Both the position numbers and the translations under genes were made by a program. The notes under the pieces are model-generated. The model ran no database searches. It saw only the letters and a program-made list of their open reading frames with translations, and was not told where the DNA came from. Shown here one piece after another: positions 20,216-28,260 of a stretch of DNA of 39,209 bases; position 1 is the stretch's first letter, and every line of letters begins with the position of its first letter. The stretch spans positions 1 through 39,209 of the forward strand of contig NZ_LPNR01000069.1 in the NCBI RefSeq assembly GCF_019266065.1. The letters are read 5' to 3'. Source of the stretch: Nocardia sp. MH4 (GTDB taxonomy: Bacteria; Actinomycetota; Actinomycetes; Mycobacteriales; Mycobacteriaceae).

Positions 20216-20266
20216 CGCCCCACAAGCGCCTCTCGGCGAGTGGTCGCTCGTAGCGACAAAGGGGTG
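20216..20266. other. branched (three-way) RNA-like fold upstream of furA
   Basis: The outer stem CGCCCC (20216-20221) with GGGGTG (20261-20266) closes two hairpins: CGCC/GGCG (20227-20230 with 20235-20238) and GTCGCT/AGCGAC (20243-20248 with 20252-20257). The fold is deduced by eye and could be chance. Confidence 0.35.
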
Positions 20267-20370
20267 AGGCCCGGGGCTGTTCGGACGCCGACAGTGGTGT
20301 TCAACCAACGCCCCGGTGCGGCTATTCCAGGCCCTGGATGTGATCCGCGCAACCCTGCTTGATCTCGTCG

Positions 20371-20400
20371 TTTTCTTGACTTATTCCAGAAAACGGGGAG
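20371..20400 (+). promoter_or_regulatory. furA promoter with FurA-type operator
   Basis: An unusually AT-rich stretch contains TTGACT (20376-20381, a good -35) followed by TATTCCAGAAAAC. It closely recalls the conserved AT-rich operator directly upstream of mycobacterial furA, where FurA represses its own gene. A GGGGAGAG ribosome site overlaps the right end. Confidence 0.6.
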
Positions 20401-20410
20401 AGTGGATGGT

Positions 20411-20848
20411 GTGCACACCGAGGAGATGGACGCTCGCCGACTGTTGCGCGATGCGGGGTTGCGGGTGACCGCACCACGGATCGCGGTGCTGGATACTGTT
20501 GCGGCGCTACCGCATTCGGATGCGGAGACGATCGCGACGGCCGCCAGGGCGCGGCTCGGCGCGGTGTCGACGCAGGCGGTGTACGACGTGCTCAGCGCCT
20601 GCGTGCGAGCGGGGATCCTGCGGCGGATCGAGCCCGCGGGCTCGCCTGCCCGGTTCGAGACCCGGACCGGGGATAATCACCATCACCTGGTGTGCCGAAG
20701 TTGTGGGCTGGTCGTCGACACCGATTGTGTGTCCGGCGCCCCGCCCTGTCTGCAGCCCGCGGACGATCACGGTTTCGCGATCGATGAGGCCGAGGTCGTC
20801 TTCTGGGGGTTGTGCCCCGACTGTCGAAATCAGGAGGCCGCGAAATGA
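20411..20848 (+). CDS. furA: FurA/CatR-type peroxide-responsive repressor (Fur family)
   Basis: A 145-residue Fur-family metalloregulator. The winged helix is near residues 8-75 ([30 protein letters not shown] style), then the metal-binding part has [13 protein letters not shown] and a second Cys pair, CPDC, near the C-terminus. It closely resembles mycobacterial FurA and Streptomyces FurA/CatR, which repress a downstream catalase gene and release it upon oxidation. The GTG at 20411 is spaced 8-10 bases from GGGGAGAG; GTG 20402 and ATG 20426 are alternatives. Its stop overlaps the catalase start (ATGA), so the two are translationally coupled. Confidence 0.92.
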   Translation: MHTEEMDARRLLRDAGLRVTAPRIAVLDTVAALPHSDAETIATAARARLGAVSTQAVYDVLSACVRAGILRRIEPAGSPARFETRTGDNHHHLVCRSCGLVVDTDCVSGAPPCLQPADDHGFAIDEAEVVFWGLCPDCRNQEAAK

Positions 20849-22305
20849 CCAAGCCGACCACGACCAACACCGGCAATGCCGTCGAGAGCGACGACGAATC
20901 GCTGTCGGCCGGAACCCAGGGACCGGTACTGCTCCACGACCACTACCTGATCGAGAAGCTGGCCCAGTTCAACCGCGAGCGGGTGCCGGAGCGCATCGTG
21001 CACGCCAAGGGCTCCGGCGCGTACGGCGAGCTGGTGGTGACCGGCGATGTCAGCCGCTACACCAAGGCCAAGCTGTTCCAGCCGGGCGCGCGCACCGAGT
21101 CGCTGGCGCGGTTCTCGACCGTGGCCGGCGAGCAGGGCAGCCCGGACACCTGGCGTGATCCGCGCGGTTTCGCGGTGAAGTTCTACACCGAGGACGGCAA
21201 CTACGACCTCGTCGGCAACAACACCCCGGTCTTCTTCATCAAGGACGCGATGAAGTTCCCCGACTTCATCCGCTCCCAGAAGCGCCTGCCCGGCAGCGGC
21301 CTGCGCGACCACAACATGCAGTGGGACTTCTGGACGTTGCGCCCGGAGTCGGCGCACCAGGTGACCTGGCTGATGGGCGACCGCGGCCTGCCCAAGTCCT
21401 ACCGCCACATGGACGGCTTCGGCTCGCACACCTACCAGTGGATCAACGCCGAGGGCGAGCGCTTCTGGGTGAAGTACCACTTCAAGACCGATCAGGGCAT
21501 CGAGTTCCTGACCCAGGCCGAGGCCGACACTCTCGCCGGGTCCGACCCCGACTACCACCGCCAGGATCTCTGGGAGGCGATCGAGCGCGGCGAGTTCCCG
21601 AGCTGGACGCTGAAGGTCCAGATCATGCCGGTCGCCGAGGCCGAGGGCTACCGGTTCAACCCGTTCGATCTGACCAAGGTGTGGTCGCAGCAGGACTACC
21701 CGCTGATCGAGGTCGGCAAGTGGACGCTGAACCGCAATCCGGGCAACTTCTTCGTCGACATCGAGCAGGCCGCGTTCGAGCCCTCCAACATCGTCCCCGG
21801 CATCGGCTTCTCGCCGGACAAGATGCTGCTCGGCCGCGTCTTCGCCTACGCCGACGCGCACCGCTACCGGATCGGCACCAACTACGCGCAGCTGCCGCCG
21901 AACCGGGCCAAGGCCGCCGAGGTGAACTCCTATTCGAAGGAGGGCGCGATGCGGTACGAGTACAACCCCGCCGACGTGCCGGTCTACGCGCCGAACTCCT
22001 ACGGCGGTCCGCACGCCGATCCGGCGCGGGCCGGTGACGGCGGGCTCTGGGAGTTCGACCCGTCGATGGTGCGGGCCGGCTACATCCAGCACGCCGAGGA
22101 CGGCGACTTCACCCAGGCGGGCACGCTGGTGCGGGAGGTCCTCGACGACGCCGCCCGCGAGCGGCTGGCCGACAATATCGTCGGGCACGTGCTCGCCGGG
22201 GTCACCGAGCCGGTCCTGAGCCGGGTATTCGAGTACTGGCGCAATGTCGACGCCGATCTGGGTAAGCGCGTCGAGGAGGGGGTGCGGGCCGGCCGGGAGG
22301 GCTGA
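20845..22305 (+). CDS. katA: monofunctional haem catalase
   Basis: A 486-residue small-subunit (clade 3 size) catalase that splits hydrogen peroxide into water and oxygen. The distal His is in [10 protein letters not shown] (His53), the distal Asn in DLVGNNTP (Asn125), and the proximal haem-ligand Tyr in [10 protein letters not shown] (Tyr335). The ATG overlaps the furA stop and has a CAGGAGG site. In mycobacteria furA usually precedes katG, a catalase-peroxidase; here it precedes a monofunctional catalase, more like the catR-catA pairing in Streptomyces. Expression should rise under peroxide stress. Confidence 0.97.
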   Translation: MTKPTTTNTGNAVESDDESLSAGTQGPVLLHDHYLIEKLAQFNRERVPERIVHAKGSGAYGELVVTGDVSRYTKAKLFQPGARTESLARFSTVAGEQGSPDTWRDPRGFAVKFYTEDGNYDLVGNNTPVFFIKDAMKFPDFIRSQKRLPGSGLRDHNMQWDFWTLRPESAHQVTWLMGDRGLPKSYRHMDGFGSHTYQWINAEGERFWVKYHFKTDQGIEFLTQAEADTLAGSDPDYHRQDLWEAIERGEFPSWTLKVQIMPVAEAEGYRFNPFDLTKVWSQQDYPLIEVGKWTLNRNPGNFFVDIEQAAFEPSNIVPGIGFSPDKMLLGRVFAYADAHRYRIGTNYAQLPPNRAKAAEVNSYSKEGAMRYEYNPADVPVYAPNSYGGPHADPARAGDGGLWEFDPSMVRAGYIQHAEDGDFTQAGTLVREVLDDAARERLADNIVGHVLAGVTEPVLSRVFEYWRNVDADLGKRVEEGVRAGREG

Positions 22306-22324
22306 TCCGCCGATCGAAGCGACA

Positions 22325-22360
22325 GCGAGGCAGGTACGCCGAGAGGCCTACCTGCCTCGC
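22325..22360 (+). terminator. terminator of furA-katA
   Basis: A perfect 12-bp stem (22325-22336 with 22349-22360) with a 12-base loop starts 20 bases after the katA stop. It can also serve the convergent microprotein gene on the minus strand. Confidence 0.8.
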
Positions 22361-22426
22361 GTCGTGTCCGCAGGAAATAGGTTGGCGCGGAGCGGAACTC
22401 GGTCCGCGCCATCGATGTCATTTCGG

Positions 22427-22486
22427 TCAGAAGTTGCTGAACCAGTACAGCAGGCTCGCCAGCAACCAGACGATCAAGGTCTCCAT
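22427..22486 (-). CDS. 19-residue membrane microprotein (candidate)
   Basis: The product METLIVWLLASLLYWFSNF would be one short transmembrane helix with an aromatic C-terminal belt. A GGAGAG ribosome site lies 5 bases before the ATG. All 19 codons end in G or C although the first two positions are AT-rich, which is the codon signature of a real gene in this genome. A palindrome, GTTCTTAAGAAC, and a TTGTCA -35-like sequence lie upstream on the same strand, and the katA terminator lies downstream. I do not recognise the family. It could act as a small partner of a membrane complex or as a toxin-like peptide; neither is shown. Confidence 0.65.
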   Translation of the reverse strand: METLIVWLLASLLYWFSNF

Positions 22487-22549
22487 CGTCGCTCTCCATC
22501 TTGTCGGTACTTCCATCATCGCCGATGAACCGGCCTGTGCTGACAAGTT

Positions 22550-22570
22550 GTTCTTAAGAACCTCTCGAGA
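22550..22570. promoter_or_regulatory. two adjacent palindromes upstream of the microprotein gene
   Basis: GTTCTTAAGAAC (22550-22561) is a perfect 12-bp palindrome and TCTCGAGA (22563-22570) a perfect 8-bp one. They lie 64 bases before the microprotein ATG and are a likely operator. The half-site order GTTC...GAAC is opposite to the LexA box. Confidence 0.5.
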
Positions 22571-22605
22571 CGGGCATCGCATCCTTTCTCCAGACACCGG
22601 AACAA

Positions 22606-22646
22606 CCGGGTCCGACCGGTCTCGAGGGGTGATCAGTCGGACCCGG
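22606..22646 (+). other. hairpin 1 with loop containing TCGAGGGGTGA
   Basis: A perfect 11-bp stem (22606-22616 with 22636-22646) closes a 19-base loop that contains TCGAGGGGTGA. The same 11 bases recur in the loop of hairpin 2 at 22754-22793 although the stems differ. Both precede the arsenate-reductase-like gene. Confidence 0.6.
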
Positions 22647-22753
22647 CGGTGCAGACCAGAAGGTGGCTCTTCCAGACGCTGAAGACGCACTGCCGACGGT
22701 AACCACACCGAAGGACTGGGCCGGAGCTGTTCCGAAGGTGTCGCGGGGTACGC

Positions 22754-22793
22754 CGACCGGGCCGGTCTGATCGAGGGGTGACCGGCCCGGTCG
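22754..22793 (+). other. hairpin 2 with loop containing TCGAGGGGTG
   Basis: A perfect 13-bp stem (22754-22766 with 22781-22793) closes a 14-base loop, followed by TCGTTTGCG. It lies 36 bases before the arsenate-reductase-like gene start. It may be a terminator, or a paired regulatory RNA element with hairpin 1. Confidence 0.6.
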
Positions 22794-22829
22794 TTTGCGT
22801 TCGGCGGCGTTCGCCGTCAGGGTTGGGGA

Positions 22830-23498
22830 GTGGTCGAAATCGCCGAGCACCGAGACGCGCTGGATCGTGCCGAGGGACGGCTGCGCGAAGAATTCGCGAC
22901 GATGTTCGAGCTGGAGACGATCCATCGTTTCCTGCACTCCTCCTACGACGACTTCGCCGCCAGGGCGACGGTGACTTTGTATCTCCCGCTGCTGGCGGAA
23001 CGTTTCGGCCGACAGCGACTCCAAGCGCTGGCCAAGGTCGAAGGCAAGGTCGCGACACCGCGCCCGACGGTGCTGTTCCTGTGCACGCACAACGCGGGCC
23101 GGTCGCAGATGGCGCTCGGCTTCTTCGAGGAGCTGGCGCTGGGTCGCGCCGTCGCCTGGTCGGGCGGGTCGGTGCCGGGTGAGCAGCTCAATCCGGCCGC
23201 GGTGGCGGCGATGGCGGAAGTGGGCATCGACATCTCCCGCGAGTATCCGAAGCCGTGGACCGACGAGATCATCCGGGCCGCCGACGTGATCGTCACGATG
23301 GGCTGCGGCGACACCTGTCCGCTGGTGCCCGGCGTGCGCTACGCGGAATGGATCATCGAGGACCCGGCCGGCCTGGAACTGGAGCTGGTGCGGCCCATCC
23401 GCGACGACATCGGCCGCCGCGTGACGGACCTGCTCACCGAGCTGGGGATCGCCGTCAGCGAGCCCGCAGATACGCCACCCAGCCCCCGTAACCGGTGA
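22830..23498 (+). CDS. arsenate reductase / low-molecular-weight phosphatase-fold protein with N-terminal helical dimerisation domain
   Basis: A 222-residue two-domain protein. Residues about 15-70 are helical (TIHRFLHSSYDDFAARATV) and match the three-helix-bundle dimerisation domain found before actinobacterial ArsC enzymes. The second domain is a low-molecular-weight tyrosine phosphatase fold with the Cys-x5-Arg-Ser loop (CTHNAGRS, Cys85 to Arg91) and a VTMGCGDTCP segment typical of mycothiol-dependent arsenate reductases, which turn arsenate into arsenite. No arsR or arsenite pump is adjacent, so a different role is possible. The GTG at 22830 follows AGGG. Its last 44 bp overlap the convergent allophanate hydrolase gene. 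Confidence 0.85.
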   Translation: MVEIAEHRDALDRAEGRLREEFATMFELETIHRFLHSSYDDFAARATVTLYLPLLAERFGRQRLQALAKVEGKVATPRPTVLFLCTHNAGRSQMALGFFEELALGRAVAWSGGSVPGEQLNPAAVAAMAEVGIDISREYPKPWTDEIIRAADVIVTMGCGDTCPLVPGVRYAEWIIEDPAGLELELVRPIRDDIGRRVTDLLTELGIAVSEPADTPPSPRNR

Positions 23499-25170
23499 TG
23501 TCGGTGGCGGCGACGGCGGCGTCGTAGCTGCACGCGAAGCCGACCACCGAGCGGCCGTCGGACAGCTCGATACTGGTCAGCGCCATCGGCGGCGGCAGTT
23601 GGGCCAGGAAGCGGCCGAGGCCGCCGGGGGAGACCAGGAACAGCTCGCCCAGGATCGGTGCGCCGAGGCCGTCGCCGTGGCGGACCAGCCCGGGCTTGGG
23701 CGGCGTCGTGTCGAGCGCGGTCAGGCGGTAGGCGTCGCTGGTGGTGATCTGGCCGGCGAACCGGGCGCCGAGCTGCTCGAGCTGCCAGTGCAGTGGCTGT
23801 CCGCGCAGATGCGCGCCGAAAACCGCCAGCGGCACACCGGTTTCCACCAGCAGCGGCGACGGAGTGCCGGTGAGGCGGGCGGCCAGGTCGACGGCGAGTT
23901 GGTCGGCGAAGGCGGGGACGACCGCCATCACGCCGAACGGCAGGCCGTCGGCCGTCGGCGCGCCGGGGACCGCGACGGCGGCGAGGTCGAGCAGGTTGCA
24001 GAAGTTGGTGTAGGTGCCGAGCCTGCGGTTGATGGCCACGGGATCGGCGGCCACCTCGGCGATCGATGGATGCTCGGTGGTGGTCGGCAGCAGCAGGCCG
24101 TCGTAGCCGGTCAGCAGGGCCGTGGCGGTGGCGCGGGCCCCGGCGAGGGTGTCGAGATCGGTGGCGAAGGCCGGTGCGTCCAGTCCCTTCGCGGCGCCGA
24201 TGATGGCCGCCACGGTGGGGTCGAGGCCCGGCGCGCCCTTGTCGACGAACTCGCCTACGGCCGCGTACCGCTCGGCGACGATCGCGCCGTCGTAGAGCAG
24301 CCGGGCCGCGTCCAGCAGCGGGGAGATGTCGATCTCGTGCACCGCGACACCCTGATCGCGCAGCGTGGCAACGGTTTCGGTGAAGGCATGCCGGTAGGCG
24401 GGGCTCAGTGGCGCGAGATCGTCGGGGCGGGGGATCGCCACCTTCGGCTGGGGCGAGGCGGCCAGGCGCACGTCGGCGGGCCAGGCGCGGCTGCGCGGAT
24501 CGCGGGCATCCGGGCCCGCCATGGTCTTGGCGGCGGTGACGGCCAGGTCCAGGTCGGCGGCGAAGACGGTGACCGCGTCGTAGTCCGCGCACGCGGGGAC
24601 GACGCCGTGCGCGGGGATCACGCCCAGGCTGGCTTTGATGCCGACGATGCCGTGCAGCGCCGCGGGTACCCGGCCCGAGCCCGCGGTGTCGGTGCCGATC
24701 GCGAGGTCGGCGATGCCGAGGGCGACCGCGGCCGCCGAGCCGGAACTCGAACCGCCGGAGATCAATTCGGGGTACCGGGCGTTGCGGACCGCGCCGTACG
24801 GGCTGCGGGTGCCGACCAAGCCGGTGGCGAACTGGTCCAGGTTCGTCTTGCCGAGCACCAGCGCGCCCGCCGCGACCAGACGCGCCACCGCCACGGCGGT
24901 TTCGGCGGCCGGATAGGCGAATTCGGGGCAGGCCGCGGTGGTCGGCAGGCCCGCGACGTCGACATTGTCCTTCACGGCGAGGAGTGAGCCCGCCAGCGGC
25001 AGTTGCTCGCCCGCGGCGATCCGGCGCTCCAGTTCCACTGCCTCACCCGCGAGTTCGCTTTCCGGGCGCAGCGTGATCCAGACCTCGGGACGGTCCACCT
25101 CGGCGATCCGCGCGTAGGCCGCGGCGACCCTGGCGGTCGGTGTCGCGGTGTCGAGTAGTCCTGCTGACAT
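23455..25170 (-). CDS. atzF: allophanate hydrolase
   Basis: A 571-residue enzyme that hydrolyses allophanate to ammonia and carbon dioxide, the last step of ATP-dependent urea or biuret breakdown. The amidase-signature domain has the Ser-cisSer-Lys triad: Lys67 (AVKDN), Ser141 (GGSSSGS) and Ser165 (DTAGSGRVP). The C-terminal 130 residues are the second domain typical of AtzF (VFGAHLRGQPLHWQLEQLGARF). The ATG at 25170 lies 11 bp after the GntR gene, so the two are an operon. No urea carboxylase or biuret hydrolase lies in this window. The 3' end overlaps the convergent gene by 44 bp. Confidence 0.93.
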   Translation of the reverse strand: MSAGLLDTATPTARVAAAYARIAEVDRPEVWITLRPESELAGEAVELERRIAAGEQLPLAGSLLAVKDNVDVAGLPTTAACPEFAYPAAETAVAVARLVAAGALVLGKTNLDQFATGLVGTRSPYGAVRNARYPELISGGSSSGSAAAVALGIADLAIGTDTAGSGRVPAALHGIVGIKASLGVIPAHGVVPACADYDAVTVFAADLDLAVTAAKTMAGPDARDPRSRAWPADVRLAASPQPKVAIPRPDDLAPLSPAYRHAFTETVATLRDQGVAVHEIDISPLLDAARLLYDGAIVAERYAAVGEFVDKGAPGLDPTVAAIIGAAKGLDAPAFATDLDTLAGARATATALLTGYDGLLLPTTTEHPSIAEVAADPVAINRRLGTYTNFCNLLDLAAVAVPGAPTADGLPFGVMAVVPAFADQLAVDLAARLTGTPSPLLVETGVPLAVFGAHLRGQPLHWQLEQLGARFAGQITTSDAYRLTALDTTPPKPGLVRHGDGLGAPILGELFLVSPGGLGRFLAQLPPPMALTSIELSDGRSVVGFACSYDAAVAATDITGYGGWVAYLRAR

Positions 25171-25181
25171 GGCGGGTCTCC

Positions 25182-25886
25182 TTAATCGCTCATGGACATG
25201 GCGGCGACGGCGCGCGAGATGCGGTCGAGCACGACATCGAGCGAGTCGCCGATGTGGGTGTGCAGGAGCCGCTGGGCCAGCTCGAGCTCGCCTGCGAGGA
25301 CGGCGTCGAGGATGCCGAGGTGCTCGCTGATCGTGGTCTCGATGCGGTTGTTGATCATGAAGTCGTACATGCGCACATGGCGGATGCGGGAGTTCACCGC
25401 GATCAGCGCGCGCACCATCTCGGTGTTGCCCGCCGCGGTCAGCAGGGCGACGTGGAATTCCTCGTCGACCACGACGAATCCCGGTTCCTGGGCGGGCGGG
25501 TCGGCCTGGAGGGCCAGCCAGCGTTGCTGCTCGGCGCGCAGCAGCCGCTCGTCGTGGGTGAGCGCGGGGTCGGTGCGCACTCGGGTCATCCCGCCCAGTT
25601 CCAGCGTCAGCCGCAGTTCGTACAGGTCGCGGATGCGGGCCACGCTCGGCCGGACCGGGCTGAACCCGAACTCCTCGCGCTCCAGCAGGCCGTCCGAGCA
25701 CAGCATGGTCAGCGCCTCGCGCACCGGCGTACGGGAGATGCCGAATCTGGTCGACAGCTTCGGCTCGGTGAGGCGCTCGCCGAAGCGGATGTCGCCGTTC
25801 ATCAACTCCGCGCGCAGCGTCGAGTACACGACGTCGCGCAGCGGTCTGCTCGCGCCGTCATCCGGTGCATCCACCCTTGTCGACAT
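25182..25886 (-). CDS. GntR-family regulator (FadR subfamily, FCD domain)
   Basis: A 234-residue regulator. The winged helix-turn-helix (residues about 14-75) contains LRDVVYSTLRAEL and ISRTPVREALTMLCSDGLLE. The C-terminal FCD ligand domain shows the likely metal ligands: Asp and His in DEEFHVALL, His in SEHLGILDAV and His in LLHTHIGDS. It is the first gene of an operon with allophanate hydrolase and probably represses it until a urea-pathway metabolite binds. A GTATAC-centred palindrome over the promoter is the likely operator. Confidence 0.92.
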   Translation of the reverse strand: MSTRVDAPDDGASRPLRDVVYSTLRAELMNGDIRFGERLTEPKLSTRFGISRTPVREALTMLCSDGLLEREEFGFSPVRPSVARIRDLYELRLTLELGGMTRVRTDPALTHDERLLRAEQQRWLALQADPPAQEPGFVVVDEEFHVALLTAAGNTEMVRALIAVNSRIRHVRMYDFMINNRIETTISEHLGILDAVLAGELELAQRLLHTHIGDSLDVVLDRISRAVAAMSMSD

Positions 25887-25888
25887 GG

Positions 25889-25921
25889 GTGTATACGCTA
25901 TCGACCGGGAATTTCTATCAA
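25889..25921 (-). promoter_or_regulatory. GntR operator overlapping the gntR-atzF promoter
   Basis: On the minus strand, a TTGATA -35 (25921-25916) is followed after 15-19 bases by -10-like bases that overlap GTATAC (25891-25896), the core of GTGTATACGC. FadR-type GntR proteins often bind TGTATACA-like palindromes. Repression of its own operon is likely. Confidence 0.5.
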
Positions 25922-26110
25922 GTGACAGAAAGTAAGCGGCAGGTTATCGGGTCCTCACACCGCCCGTCTCACCACGGGCGCGTCCGCGTGGAGAGCACTT
26001 CTCAACCACTTTCGAACACGCAGGGAACCTCCGGTGACACAGTTCGCGCGCAGTCTTTGCTGCGAGCCCGCCGTCGCGCTCCCACTCCGCTCACCCCGGA
26101 AGGGCGTCCC

Positions 26111-26278
26111 ATGAACACCTCCGCCGCCATCCTGGCCCTCATCCTCGGCCTGTTCTCGGTCATCGCCATCACCGTCTGGTGGCCCAACCCCCTCGACCGC
26201 GAAACACCCCCGACCTACGAAGAACCCCTGCTCCGCGGTGCGTCCGTCCCTCGACCCACCCGCCGCGAGCACCACTGA
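26111..26278 (+). CDS. small single-pass membrane protein, unknown function
   Basis: A 55-residue protein: a hydrophobic helix near residues 4-22 (SAAILALILGLFSVIAITVWW), then a charged, Pro- and Arg-containing tail. A GGAAGGG site lies 6 bases before the ATG. No family is recognised. It is divergent from the GntR gene, with a 224-bp leader region that includes a 7-bp hairpin (25961-25980) and nothing else of note. Confidence 0.65.
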   Translation: MNTSAAILALILGLFSVIAITVWWPNPLDRETPPTYEEPLLRGASVPRPTRREHH

Positions 26279-26362
26279 TCCGACCCGACGGGTGGGCGAT
26301 CGCTTCCGCGGTGGCGGAGCCCTTTCCGGCCGAGTACCGGGAGAATGGTCCGGAAATACGAG

Positions 26363-26394
26363 GAGCCCCTGACCAGCGAACTGATCAGGGGCTC
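26363..26394 (-). terminator. terminator of tRNA-Pro (possibly bidirectional)
   Basis: A 14-bp stem (26363-26376 with 26381-26394) and a GAA-containing tetraloop. It is fully paired on the minus strand (one G-U), just downstream of the tRNA, with a mismatch on the plus strand. It can also stop the 55-residue protein gene. Confidence 0.75.
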
Positions 26395-26414
26395 TTCTGT
26401 GTCTCAACCAACAC

Positions 26415-26489
<75 letters not shown>

Positions 26490-26506
26490 TGAGGCGAACC
26501 TGAAGT

Positions 26507-26536
26507 AGCTTACAACGAGGTGGCGGGGATTGTTAA
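26507..26536 (-). promoter_or_regulatory. promoter of tRNA-Pro
   Basis: On the minus strand, a TTAACA -35 (26536-26531) and a TAAGCT -10 (26512-26507) stand 18 bases apart. The expected start is about 11 bases before the mature tRNA. Confidence 0.55.
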
Positions 26537-26553
26537 ACCGGCTGGTCAGGGGG

Positions 26554-28221
26554 CTAGTTGAGGGCTCGGACGGAGCTGAAGATGCGCTTGGCGGTGGCGG
26601 CGTCGATGGCGTCGGGGACGCCGGTGTCGGCGATCATGACCATGACGAAGCTGCCGTCCTTCGAGCCTTTGAACGCGTAGGTGTAGATGGAGAAGGTGGA
26701 CGCGCAGCCGGGCTTGGGCGTGGGGACGGTGCCGGTGGTCTCGGTGAACATGCCCTCGGTCTTGCCGTCGATCGACTTCAGCGGCTGGGCCGGACCGGGG
26801 GTGCCGGTGGCGCCCGAGTAGGCCAGGGGCGCGGCCTTGGTGCCGAGCTCGGCGCCCGCCGCGGCGTGGTCGGCCTGCTTGGAGCCGGTGAGCAGCGACA
26901 TGGTGCGGGTGGAGCCGGGGCAGTAGTCGCGGCCGTCGGTGGCGTAGCCCTTGCCGATGACAGTGTCGCCCGGGGGCTCGCCGACGCCGCCGATGGTCGT
27001 CTCCGTGGCGACCTTCCAGCTCGGCGGGACGTCGTAGGCCGCGCCCCGGTCGGGGGAGGCCACCACCTGGTAGCCGGCGATGAGCGGCGTGCGGTTGCCC
27101 GCGGCGCCGGAGGGGGACGGGGTGGTGGAGCTGGGCTTCGACTTGCTGGTCGGCGGCGGTGCGCCGGTGGTGGTGAGGGCGCTGACCATCGACGGGGTGG
27201 TGCTGCCGCTCGCGGTGGTGGTCGGGTCGCCGTCGCCACGGGTCAGCGCGAAGGCGGTGATGGCGCCGCCGGCCAGCAGCAGTGCGGCGACCCCGGCCGC
27301 CACCCAGACCACGGCCTTGCTGCCGGACTTTCGGCCCGGCTGTCCGTAGGGCGGCTGTCCGTAGGGCTGGTTGCCGAACTGCTCGAGCGGCGGGACCTCA
27401 CCGTACTGCTGCTGCGGCTGTCCCCACGGCTGGGCTGGATTCGGCTGCCCCACAGCCGGATTCCATTGCTGGTTCGAGGCGCCCCACTGCGGCTGCCCCG
27501 CGGGCACACCCCACTGCTGGTCTCCGGGCGGATTCGAGCCGGGCCACCCCGCGTTCGGAGTGCGCAACTGGGTCGCGTCGGCCTGCCCGGGGTACGCGTC
27601 CGGCCAGGGTGCGGCGGGGCCGCGCAACTGGGTGGGGTCGGCTTGCCCTGGTTGGGGTGAGCTGGGCTGTCCGGCAGGAGGATTCGCTCCGGGCCATGCC
27701 ACCGCTGGATTCCCCAGCTGGGTCGGGTCCGCCTGCCCGGGCTGCGCGGCCGGTGGATTACCGCCGGGCCATGGCGCGGGTTCGGCGGGGTTGCGCAGTT
27801 GGGTGGCGTCGGCCTGGCCTGGTTGCTGCCACGGCTGCGGGGAACCAGGTTGTCCGGCAGGAGGATTGGCGCCGGGCCAGGGTGCCGACGGAGTCCCCCA
27901 CTGGGGCGGCTCGGCCTGGCCGGTGGGCGAATTGTCCCATTGTTGGGGGCCTGCCGGGGTCCACTGGGTCGGATCGGGCAGCGGGGGTGGTGGGCCGGAG
28001 CCGTCCCAGCGCAGGGTGGGCGGGAGGCCCGTGCTGCCGGGGGTCCAGACCGTGGTGGGGTCGGGGTTGGGTTGTCCCGCAGGGGGATCCGACGGCGTCG
28101 GCGCGCCCGGGGGTGGGTTCACCGCACCGGGACGCTGCCACTGCGCGTCTGCTGGGTCGGGTGCACCGGAGCCGCCGAATACGGTCGGGTCGTTGCGCCG
28201 GTCGTCGGATCCACTGCTCAC
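26554..28221 (-). CDS. Pro/Gln-rich repeat protein with one membrane helix and a C-terminal extracellular domain
   Basis: A protein of about 555 residues. The first 300 are low-complexity and contain at least four imperfect copies of PGQADxTQLRxPxxxWPGxNPPxGQ, each 20-30 residues. One membrane helix (VVWVAAGVAALLLAGGAITAFAL) follows near residue 310, then a Thr/Ser/Pro linker and a folded domain of about 170 residues with two cysteines (DYCPGSTR, PGCASTFS). The Pro-rich part should be cytoplasmic. I prefer the GTG at 28221 because AGGGGA lies at proper spacing; the ATG at 28227 touches that site. I do not recognise the C-terminal domain. Confidence 0.8.
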   Translation of the reverse strand: MSSGSDDRRNDPTVFGGSGAPDPADAQWQRPGAVNPPPGAPTPSDPPAGQPNPDPTTVWTPGSTGLPPTLRWDGSGPPPPLPDPTQWTPAGPQQWDNSPTGQAEPPQWGTPSAPWPGANPPAGQPGSPQPWQQPGQADATQLRNPAEPAPWPGGNPPAAQPGQADPTQLGNPAVAWPGANPPAGQPSSPQPGQADPTQLRGPAAPWPDAYPGQADATQLRTPNAGWPGSNPPGDQQWGVPAGQPQWGASNQQWNPAVGQPNPAQPWGQPQQQYGEVPPLEQFGNQPYGQPPYGQPGRKSGSKAVVWVAAGVAALLLAGGAITAFALTRGDGDPTTTASGSTTPSMVSALTTTGAPPPTSKSKPSSTTPSPSGAAGNRTPLIAGYQVVASPDRGAAYDVPPSWKVATETTIGGVGEPPGDTVIGKGYATDGRDYCPGSTRTMSLLTGSKQADHAAAGAELGTKAAPLAYSGATGTPGPAQPLKSIDGKTEGMFTETTGTVPTPKPGCASTFSIYTYAFKGSKDGSFVMVMIADTGVPDAIDAATAKRIFSSVRALN

Positions 28222-28260
28222 TGTCATCCCCTACTGACAAACGTCGTTCGGGGCGCAACC

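Larger units (their letters stand above)
20029..20410. other. 382-bp gap before furA with strong RNA-like structure
   Basis: No protein gene is supported. The gap lies between divergent genes, so no known transcript ends here, yet it holds a perfect 14-bp hairpin (20136-20172), a 7-bp hairpin (20183-20201), a branched fold (20216-20266) and the furA promoter region at its right end. A small RNA or a long furA leader is possible. Confidence 0.5.

Noticed and set aside
22550..22561. Possible LexA (SOS) box
   Set aside because: The actinobacterial SOS box is GAAC-N4-GTTC; this palindrome has the reverse half-site order.
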